A stretch of 64,000 bases of DNA from Tetmemena sp. SeJ-2015 (taxonomy: Eukaryota > Ciliophora > Spirotrichea > Sporadotrichida > Oxytrichidae). The notes below the pieces were generated by a model, which saw nothing but the letters and a program-made list of their open reading frames with translations, searched no databases and was not told the DNA's origin. Shown in pieces: positions 1 to 10,000 of this stretch. Location of the stretch: positions 1-64,000 of the forward strand of contig JAJKFJ010021383.1 in the NCBI GenBank assembly GCA_027382625.1, written 5' to 3'. Positions within the stretch are counted from its first letter, which is position 1, and each line of letters opens with the position of its first letter. The translations under genes were made by a program, and so were the position numbers.

Positions 1-3000
1 TCCCATAAATGTATAAAGTTAATGCAATATTTAAAGGCTGATGATTTTATATCAATATTTTTTCTTTTTAAAAATCTTATTCTGATTAATTTAAAATGGA
101 GGCTTAAAAAGTATCTTTTCTCTAGATTGCTTGAAAATGAATACTATATTTTCTCTAAAATAAAAAAAATATTTGAATATACCATCTGAATTTTAGTGAG
201 TATAGAATTTGGAATTTAAGTATGATTTAAAGCAAAATACTTCATTATGAATTTTAATAAAAAATGGGTGAAGAAGGAAGGGCGCCATTTAATTTACAAA
301 CTCTTCTAAATTCATCAGTAAAAACTTTAGAGAATATAACTAAAGACAAAATAAATTCTGCCCGTTATCATCCCAAAAACTAAAACCACAACAGACGAGA
401 AACCTCCCGTAGCTGAGAGCGCATCCACAATGCTAAAAGCTTGTCGCACTGTAGTTTGCACTTCCTCGTCTTAGCTTAAAAAAATTATAAGAGGAGAAAA
501 TCTTAGCTGATAATGATTCTAACGAGCGAGGTATCAGTCATCGATTTCATTTGAGTAGGATTGAACTTCAATTAAAACAAAAAAGAAAATTTATTTCTTC
601 ATGGTTGTGTAAGTTAGATTTTTGTGGTCAAAGCTTGAATTAAAACTCCAAATATTTTAATAAAAGTTGAAAATATTATATATAATGAATTTCTTAATTA
701 ATAAATATGTTCTCAACATCAACTCCATCGCAAAAATGTTGAGAGTGCCACACTATACTCTCGCATTTGAAAGTTGCTTTGCAGATGAGAAAGTTAGGAG
801 TTGCAGCTGTTCCTCATCGCACTTCTAAGTTTCGTGCACATCAATTATTTGATTGATCCTCAAACTCTTCGCCACTAAGCGCACTTCAGTTTGGAGTAGC
901 GCGAAGATCTTCCATAGATAGTTTCCTTATCTCAAGATCTCTCCGTAGACTGTAGCAAACATCTATCGTTGAAATGGCATAACGTACAAAACTGTGAATC
1001 GAGTGAAGCGCGTTATAGACTTCACTAAGCCATTTTATTATAATAATCTGAAATATATTTACGACTAGCTGCTCAGGTGTGAGAGGGATAGCGTGAAGTT
1101 TGTATGTGCTGACGAAGCTGTGTTCACACACAACACCTTCATGAAGAAGAGTTGGTACAAGAAGCACGATAACATAGAAGTTTACGAGTAGAAAGTAAAT
1201 AAACTACAATAAGGTTTTGAATTTCCAATATCGAAATACCTTTAGGTGTAAAAATGATGTCAGAGAAAAATTTATATGTATCTTCCTTATTTTTAAGTCA
1301 TCGTTTGATTGTATCGTGCTTCATATTTATTTGTAATCTTCGACCGAGCGTCTTGTCTTCCTATTACTGGAAGTATAATTTTTCTAAAGCTCTCATCTAC
1401 CTTTACGATTTCAGCCATAATTTGGCTCAAAATTCTATGAAAGGGGTACATTTAGTAACTTTATAATTTAATACTTAAAGGTTTAGAATTCAGAGAATAT
1501 GAAACAGAATTAAATTTCACCTTCCTTGTAGATTTTAGAATGAATGTTTAAAGTTTAAACTTTCTTTATATATTTTGGGGTTTTGAGTGCAGCCACGAAT
1601 CTTTGAGGTAAGCAATTTATTTTTGAAGTGTAACAAAAACTTAGAATGATGTCAGTGAAAAGTAGATTCTAATAAAATACTTTGTATTAAATTAAGATCG
1701 GAAATACTTGCACATAGTAAAAATATTTGCAAATAGCAATTCTATTAAATATTTTATCATTCTAAAGTTTTTAATTTTAAAATTTAAAAGCATAGTACTT
1801 GATTGGTTCATCAAAGGAAGCTGATGCAAAATAATTTAATTCAAAATTTTCAATTTAAAAATACTATGTCAAGTGCTCGTAATTCATTCTCACATCACCA
1901 AGAATAGCGTTTAAAAATGCAAAAATAAATTTATATTTGTCTCTTATATACTCTTGCAGGTTTCACCAGGAAAATTCAAAGCTAGTAAATATAAACTTTA
2001 TTTCTAGTTATATCATTAATATTTATTTCAGGTATAAATTTGATATTTGAATCTTATACTATGCATTGAGAAAAGCCTTCATTAAATTTAATTTAAGTTT
2101 TAGAATAAATATGGCGAGCAGTAGGTTATTTGAATGATATAAATTTTCCTTCTGTATTTATTTGGTCCCAACAGAGTTAGATTATTGTTAATTATTAAAT
2201 TAAATAATGTTTTTAGTATTTATATATGGATATAAAGTAAAACATAATTCTTCTATTAAAGCAATATCCTAGCTCGGACACCACCAGTTAGTCATGTTAT
2301 CTGTTGACTAGTTCATAAATCTATAACTTTTAAAATAAATCTTGATTGAGTACATCTACTCATGGGAATTATATTTTCTATTCAAAATTTGTAAAAATTT
2401 AAATTATTTTAAGATTAATTGAGGATAAATATGAGAAATTAAAATACAGACTTGATAAATATTGAAAAGAGAAAGAATTATGTACTCATTTTTTTTTCGA
2501 ACTTTGAAATATTTATTTCATGGACATTTTAAAATGGAACATATGTTGTATTGTACTTGAGGGAGAAAGTTCCTAATAATATATTTAAATATAGTTTAAA
2601 ATTAACCCTTAAATCAATATTAATTTATATTAATATCTATATTTTATCCTTCTGTATAGTTGGCAATATTAGTTAGCTCCGCTGCTGTGTACACTATCGA
2701 GAAATAAGTGTAGATTCAAATAATTAGATATTGGAATTAGTCACACTTAAAAATAGCAATTCAATTTATTGTTTTTGCTTGAGTAGTCACAGTTTGGTTT
2801 GGTCCACTCATTAAATATATTTTCTCAATATAAATTGCAGAAAATGATAAACTACATAAACTTAATAAAATAAAAATTGGGGTTTGACTGTAAGAGATTT
2901 AGAGGGCTGTGTCGTACTCATCCAGTCCAAGCACTAAATCTTATAAATAAAACGAGCAGATAATTAACTTTATCTGTATCATCATTGTAGAGGTCTTTGA

Positions 3001-3592
3001 AGAAAAATATTAATCATAATTTTCAGAAGAGCTTGGTAATTAAATATTAAATTATATTATAAAACTAAAACCAAAAATCATTTATTAATACTTAGGTCAT
3101 TTCAAAATTAAGTTATTTATGTTATCAATATTATATGTAAGTTATTCAACATAATAAATTAAATAATTCATTTAAGATTATGAAGTATACTTCTAGTTTT
3201 TATTGTTAATATTTAAATAAGGAATATTAGGTATTGTTAATTGTATACTAGGTTCTCTAAAATTTAATAAATAAATTTTTCATATTTAATTCTACTGAAA
3301 GTCTGATTTAGCTGCAAAACAAAAAATTACAACCCAAAGAAAGCGAGAGTTGCCAAAATTGAAAGAATTGACATGAATCCTCCAAACAGAGACTTGAATG
3401 TCAGATCTTTCTTATAAGTTAAAATAATTGTAAAAACATTTAATTATAATTACTTTCATTCTTTAAAAAGGATATCCCATTAAATAGAAAATAAATATGC
3501 AAAGTCAATGAGACAGGAAAACCGAATCTATCTCGGTCTCTGATTTTTTTCCCTAGTAAATTGAAAAATCTTGATGAAGCGCTCGCCTTCAT
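1..3592 (-). CDS. Gene A: two-pass membrane protein paralog (germline, split by IESs; C-terminus off the left edge)
   Basis: Start ATG at 3590-3592 opens a peptide with RDRDRFGFPVSL, shared with the five other array genes. MDSs continue leftward: TM1 block with FKSLFGGFMSILS (about 3325-3419), the DEYDTAL block (about 2890-2940), the LNFPGETC block (about 1955-1985), a block ending SFDHKNLTYT (about 610-640 and 1587-1610), then QDEEV and SATGGFSSV entering TM2 (about 359-477). The AAGT repeat at 3416-3419 and 3502-3505 is the pointer of the first IES; excision gives VSLTYKKDLTFK. TAAATTC at 307-313 and 352-358 is another pointer. TAA is read as Gln. The C-terminal cytoplasmic part seen in A' is missing because the window starts; 1-292 is AT-rich IES-like sequence. 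Function unknown; probably a membrane protein with a lumenal/extracellular domain between two TM helices. Confidence 0.8.
635..1582. mobile_element. 948-bp IES with telomere-like terminus (possible decayed telomere-bearing element) inside gene A
   Basis: In paralog A' the coding sequence runs without interruption through the GCTQSFDHK region (about 23670-23690). In A the same codons are split by 948 bp, with TTGA at 635-638 and 1583-1586 as the flanking repeat. The right end carries TTTTGGGGTTTT (1573-1584), the hypotrich telomeric repeat, and the left end is an imperfect inverted match (AAAACTCCAAAT from about 641). Known hypotrich TBE transposons have telomeric repeats at their inverted ends; assignment to them is inference, since no transposase is visible and the repeats flanking it are not the usual ANT. 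It carries a broken protein-coding copy (next entry). Confidence 0.65.
723..1451 (-). pseudogene. Broken copy of the gene at 39495-40100, carried in the 948-bp IES
   Basis: Minus strand, two open pieces. The first begins with ATG at 1449-1451 (MYPFHRILSQIMAEI...) and runs to a TGA near 1260. The second (1167 to about 840) is nearly identical over some 85 residues to the intact plus-strand ORF at 39495-40100, including LLHEGVV, HSFVSTYKLHAIPL, FVRYAISTIDVCYSLRRD and KLSMEDLRA. Nucleotide similarity continues past the ORF end to about 723. The reading frame differs after KLSMEDLRA and the pieces are not in one frame, so it is broken or still split by small IESs. The protein family is not recognised. 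Confidence 0.65.
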
Positions 3593-3962
3593 AATTTTAT
3601 TAGATGATTCAGGTGCTTGTTAGTGAAGTTCAATATTAAATTTATAATTATTTTTAGACTTCCTTCGATGACAAACCTAATATTGAATTCGAAAGAATGA
3701 ACTTATGTATTTAAAGTATTAAGTACAACAATAAAATTCCTTTTATTTATTTGCTTCGATTTTCTCTGAAATCTAACTAATCTTAATGTATGAAATTTAT
3801 AGTAAAATACTTTATAAAGTCATGCACAATAAATATTATATGTTTTATTAATATATAAATATAGTGAACAAACTGTATTTATATTATATAAGCAGAAAGA
3901 TAATTAATTATTTTTTAAAAAGGATTAAATGGTGAATAGGAAAAGAAATAATTTTAATTTAT

Positions 3963-4078
3963 TTGACTCTAGAATCTTTCCTGGTGTTCCTTCTTAAAAT
4001 AAAGAGAAATGATGACAGCAGCAGAATCTGGAGATGTAGTTCTCAAATACATCAAATTAGTTTAATATTGGTTTACGT
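3963..4078 (-). other. Conserved 3' untranslated block of gene B
   Basis: This stretch, just after the TGA of gene B, matches the corresponding stretch after B' (about 26690-26784) at roughly 85-90% by eye, then similarity falls away into diverged AT-rich sequence. Two alternative frames are open but neither joins convincingly to the upstream coding sequence. A conserved 3' UTR ending near a telomere-addition site is the simplest reading. Confidence 0.45.
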
Positions 4079-7000
4079 TCAAGTGAAAATATTCTTAGTC
4101 TTTCTTCCAGCCTTTGACCCTTCTATGTCTTCATTGATTTATGAACTTCTCTTTTTCTTGCGGTCTGTGGATTGGTGGTTGAAAGTGGTCGACATTTATT
4201 TTCCAAATATCTTATAGCTCATTTATAGAAACATTGAGGAGGTAATCAAAAGTGTCGAATTAATCATTTCCAAATGTAATGAGTAAGAGTGAATAAGTAA
4301 GAGTGGAGTTAGTTTAATAGTTAGTGAATTGATTATAAGGAGCTTAATTAGATATAATATTCACACTCGCTATCAGCCTTTTCATTTTCCTTCTTCCTTT
4401 TTCCCTTCAATCTCTTTTTCTTCACTCATCTTTTTCTTGAGGGTTTTTTTTTTCCCTAACTTCGTTTTTTAGGGCCTCCTCTGAATTCTTCGAGATAATC
4501 AAGGAAGCGATTGACCTCCTTGGGGTCCTTAAATATCAGGTAGATCTCCTTGCTCTCGATTTGCTAAAACACCTCTGACTCCCCCCTCCCTCCAGCCGAT
4601 TAGCATTGTGACCAAGCGCACTTCCTTCAAGCCAGTGGGCACTTTGAACGAGAGGACCATGCTGCTCCACTTCGCGGGGCCGTTGAACCTCGTCTGGACG
4701 ATCTTGAGTTGCTCATCTTTGAGAAAGGGCTTCGCTGCTGCTGCATCCTTAGCGATCTTTTCAAGCTCGCTCTTCTTGAATACCTTTGGCTCGCCCTTTG
4801 GGCCCGTGATGAAGAGCGGGTGCTTGGGTTTCCCCATTTCCATTTCCTTCTCTACTGCCTCTGCCTGATCCTCCTCTGAGGCTGCGAGAATCTGTCGGAA
4901 CAGTTCAGCTTGCCTCACATCCTGATTCCCAACTTTGGACTGCGCATGCGATTGATCTTGGCTGAGCATGCCTCCCTTCCCTGTTGATTGTGGCTGTCTG
5001 TCCACCGCTGCCTGCTGCGCCTCCTCTGGCTGCTTCAAATTATTGATCGGGTGCGCAGTGATAGTGGCCACCAATTCTTTGAGATAGAGGAGCTCCATAG
5101 CAGTACTCTGCATTATTTTGTACTCGTTGCCGAGCCTCTCGTGAAGCACCGCCAGGCTCTGAGCAACCTGAGGCCCTACATAATATTGATCTCTGCTCAT
5201 CATTGTTTTTTAGGCCATCGCGGAGCCTGGTCTTGTCATCCTCCTCCAGCCAGTGTGGGCTCGAGAGCATCTCTGCGACCAACTGTTCGGTCTCTATGAT
5301 CTGTTTGATCTGTGGAAGCATTTCCTTTACTGAATGCGAGTGATTATATTTTAGCTCTAGGTGTCAGTGACCTTTTGTACTCCTGCGCCTCGGTTTGAAT
5401 ATTCAGAACTCGAGTGATAACCCTCTCAGTAGTCTTGGCCCACTGAAGCATAGGGAGTTAGGCCGGCGAGGCTTCGATGCGTCCTCTATCATCTGGAGAG
5501 CTCTCCTGGAGTATGCGTAGGGCTTGCTCTTGCTCGACTCCACCCTCGCTCTGCCTCTTAGTCTGTCGTTGAGGCTGCTATGGCTAGTCTTGATGAACAT
5601 GAGGCTCCTCCTCAGCTCGTTGAGCTGAGCCAAGCGAGAGTGGACGGCTGGGCTGACATGGCAGAGCGCCCCGCATCGGCGCTGAACGATTTGGGACAGT
5701 TGGGGGCGCCTGACGCAGCATTCGACTTCCCCATAGCAGAGGTGTGGGAGGAGGAGGTTGCGCGGCTAGAGCCGAGACTACGTGAGGACCGCTGAGGCTA
5801 TGAGGGACTCGACCATGTCCACCTGCCGCGCGAGGAGCCCTTCGATTGACGAGGATAGTTACATGAGGTCCTGCTCGACATCGCGTGGTTGGAGCTGGCA
5901 GCCCTCGTGCTTCTCCAAGATGCTCACGAGGTCCGGGACCTTGCCAAGCTTCGAGATGAGTGCATAGGAGGGGCCCGGGAATTGAAGGAAGCGCTGGTAG
6001 TGCAAGTCGCCATCTATGAGGAGCCTGGAGGTGTGGGGCTGGAGACTGTGCTGCACAATGGAGAACGATGGAGAGGCCTCGATTGAGGGAGCGGTGAGAG
6101 GAGTCGCCTCACTCTGGCTGCAAGGAATAGAACACGATGCCTCAGACCCTTCGCGTGTTGGGGGATCGGAGAAGCGTCGATACCCAGGAGGATAGCTTGG
6201 GAGTGGCTTGCAGAGGGACATATCCTCTGGTAGTTCGGGTAGAGCATGGCTCGGTGTCTGCTCTGATTCGTTGTTCTCGGAGCCTTGGCTATAGGCGAGC
6301 TAGTCATCGGACTCTTGCCTGGGAGACCCAAGAATCAGGCAGTCTAGCAGTGGATACAGCTGGATGCAGGAGGGTTCGGACTGACTTGCAGTCGGGGTGG
6401 CCATAGTGACTTTGATTACGGATATTAAGTATTAAATATTATTAACCAGCCAGCCAATCAAATCGCTTAATTGTGCAGAAACCGTAAGTGTCGTAAATCA
6501 CTACTACTACTACTACTACTACTAGACCGATTACGGAACTCAGCTAATTCACACCTCCCATCAGATCACAATAGGTTAAAGGTAAGCCTCCACCATCTTG
6601 GATTAAATATTACAATCGCCTCAATGTTTCTATAAATAAGCTATTAGGCGTGGTTTGAGAATCTAATATTGCGAAGGAGTCTACTTCAGCTGGAGAGATA
6701 TTAATTTAATAAAATAATTAGATCAAGTTCTGAATCAATCTTTTAGCTTTCTCAGATTCAGTACAGCTTATTATTGTTAAAATTTAAATGAAAATGGGAA
6801 TTAAGTTCAAATAATAAATTAAGAATTGTAAATTATTGACCGTTAAATTGTAAAGTAGGTACTCAAATATGGGCTTTTTCGATATCTTATTAACTTTTAA
6901 TATGAGTTTCCTTTACCACCATTATTTTTATTATAGGAGATGTCTATGAAGAGATCTTGATGTCACAAACTTCAAACTAAGAAATTATCCAAGTTCAAAA

Positions 7001-10000
7001 AGTTATGACCAAGATAACTCTTTCCACAGACTTCCTAAGAAGAATTTCCAAAGATGAAAGTTGCTTAGATATTAATGCTTAATTGAATGGTAATAATTTC
7101 AACCCAATAGCTAACACTTTAACTGCTACGGATTTTAAATTTATTAATTTATTTATTAATTTGATTCTCTTTTTTATTAAATTCTCAGCTATTTTTTATG
7201 TAAATTTTATTCAAGCGGTAGACTAAGTTCTTTAAATAAAAGCATAAAAAATTAATAATCATCAATCTATTCCTTGATACTGATTATTTCAAGATATAAT
7301 ATCAAATTTGTTTATTTTCTTTACTTAATGAAAAAAAAATATGGTTCTCTACTTCCCCTTTGAAATAAAATAATTGATGTCGATAAAGTCATCAGTAAAT
7401 GATTAAAAATATATCCAAGCTTTTTCACATTAAAATAAATGCACCTTCCCTGTCAAGAGGAGTCTGTCTTCCTTTCTTATTCAATTTTCCAAGCATACTC
7501 ATTGTTTTGTACATAAATTTCTTGTTTACCTCACCAAAATAAAAAATTATCCATTAAGCGAGAGAGTATTATTATTGAAATAAGGAATCAAGTCTCTCTC
7601 AAAAGCTGTCATTTGTATGTTTCCAAGAGCCTCCGCTATTTTTACATCAAAAATATACAACTTTTAACTATTCTGGCTCGTTTCATGAATCTGACAATAT
7701 CAAATTGCTTCTGAATCATTTGAATTCCTCTTTCCATTGCTTCTTCTTGAAGAGTCTTTTTACCCACCAAACACGACAAAAATACATAGTAAGCCTTTTA
7801 AAATGTTCTTGCAGTACTTCTGAATAAGATTTTTTTAAAGCTAAATAAATTTATCTATCTTAAAAATAAATCTTAAAGCTTTCCTTCATTTAAGTTTTTC
7901 CCAACAGTCTTCTTAGCACAGCTATTTTCAGTCCATTATTCTAACTTTTCTATAAATGCATTCTTATAAGACAAACTTATTTTTTTGACTTTAAGTTTTT
8001 TCTTTTGAAATGATAATTTGTTCTTCAGGATTTGAGTAGTCTGTCTTTTATTTTTATAATTTCTATTATCTTTCGACCCCTCCCTGATTAGTAGTAATTT
8101 TGGGTTTTCTGCTCTTTCTTTGCTTTTTCTTCTGTTTTCTCTCTGTGTCACTCTCCCCTCCTTCGTAACTGCTCTTTTCAAACTCACTCTTGCTGTTTGG
8201 AGTTGGACTTATATAAAGTTGCTGCCTCTCCTTAAAATCTTAAAAATAAATTTATATAGATGTAGATAGGTGTATTAATTTATGATGAGTAAAGTTTGTA
8301 TAATTTATAGAATAAATCTTTGGGCGTAATAATTGGCCGAGATTTCTCAGAGGAAGTCATTTAATTCACTCCCATCAACTCTTAGATCATAAAATTGATA
8401 ATAATTTAACTTAATATGAATATCCGCTGGTCTAGCATCTACTTTGAAGTAGAAGGCCCTTTCCGAGTTGGATTTTAATAATATTCTAAAAATTGATTTA
8501 ACTTTTCATTATCTAGCAGAACCACCAGTTTCCGCATCATGTGCAAGAAGTAAACTTATAATACATATATAAATAAAATTATCTTTACTTCTTCGAGTTT
8601 ACAAACTTTTCTAGATTCAAAGAATAAAATAATTTGCTCAAAAATAATTGTAATTAAAGAAATTATCCAAGTGTATTAAAATTTATTTATCAGGATTTGA
8701 TTTTGCCCGTGATCATTCTAACCTTAAATTTAAATTCTTAATACTCAAACATAACCTATGAAAGAGTTTAAATTTATCTAAACTTTATTTCGGGTTTTTA
8801 TTGCAAAACAAAGCACAATGACTGAAGAAAAACCTCCTGTAGCTGAGAGAGCATCTACAATACTAAAAGCTTGGCGAACAGTCGTTGTCACCTCTTCATC
8901 TTAGCTAATAGTAAATTATTTAAAAATAATTTATTTAGCTAATGAAGATTCTGATAAGAGTAGCGTCAGTCTTTTATTTGTACTGAGAGACATTGAATTT
9001 TATTTAATCAAAGTTATAATTTTAGGGTGGTATAGGTTAAGTTTTAATGATCAAAGCTTGAATAAATATTTTGATGATTTATGAATGAAGCCACGAATCT
9101 TTGAGATAAGCTATTTGCTTTTGTAGCGAAACAAAGAGCTGAAGAGAATTTTATGAGAGATATATTCAACAAAATTATTTGGGCAAATAAATTCTTAGTT
9201 TAATTTTAAATTTATTACTTGATTGGATAACTAGAGAGATAGTTCAAAATATAAAAAATTTATTGCAATCATTAAATTATCATAAGCATAATAATCTAGT
9301 TAGATATTTATGTTTTTGTTTTAAATTCAAATTTAGAGGGAAGAATGTTTGAGTCGACTGAAGTTAACCTCTGCCATATTTTAATTTTTAATTAAAATTT
9401 GCTAGATTTTTTTTCCGTCTAAATGTGATTATATTATCTAATTAAATAGTTTCTTTTGTTTTTTAATCATTATGCTAGTTGTATATTCCATTTATGGAAA
9501 AATGTCGATAAATTATATCTCTATGAAGGGAGAGAATGTAAGAGCATTTATATTTGATAATAATTCACCAAATTTATTATAACCTTTCTTTCAAATAAAA
9601 GTGATAAGTTTAATAAATCTTAACTTATTCCATAAAATTGATTTAATTATCTTTTCTGAAGGGAAGACAAAAAATAAAAAATTCCGAGATGCCCACGACT
9701 GAAGACACTCTAAAGTAAGGATCATATACCAAGAGGGTGATATTTCTAATGCTAAACTCAAAGGAAAAAAAAGATTATTTAATGGACCAAGACTTGATTT
9801 AACTCAAACATAATTGTGGTTGAGCAAATTTATAACTAAAGAATATTGGACAAACGATTAAAATCTTAAATTGAAAAAAATAACTCTCTATAAAATAGAT
9901 TGCACCAAAATATCTAAATTATTTGGCATTTTCGAAGTATTTTTACATAGATTACTTATTTAAAGCTAAGTTTTTATTAAGGTTTAGGGGGAGTTTAGTT

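Larger units (their letters stand above)
4215..6643 (-). mobile_element. GC-rich TIR element inserted in coding sequence of gene B (TTA target duplication)
   Basis: The termini 4215-4239 and 6619-6643 are inverted copies matching at 24 of 25 positions. The element is flanked by TTA at 4212-4214 and 6644-6646. The homologous site in B' (about 26905-26925) is empty and contains one copy of the flanking sequence, so the boundaries are directly defined. Length is 2429 bp and much of it is GC-rich against AT-rich surroundings. It carries two minus-strand ORFs. A three-base TTA duplication is known for PIF/Harbinger-like elements, but no DDE transposase was recognised, so the family is open; it could be non-autonomous or new. 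Confidence 0.85.

Noticed and set aside
4608..5299. Plus-strand frames in the TIR element
   Set aside because: They overlap the minus-strand gene, whose composition, coiled-coil pattern and Gln-coded stops are more convincing; treated as shadows.
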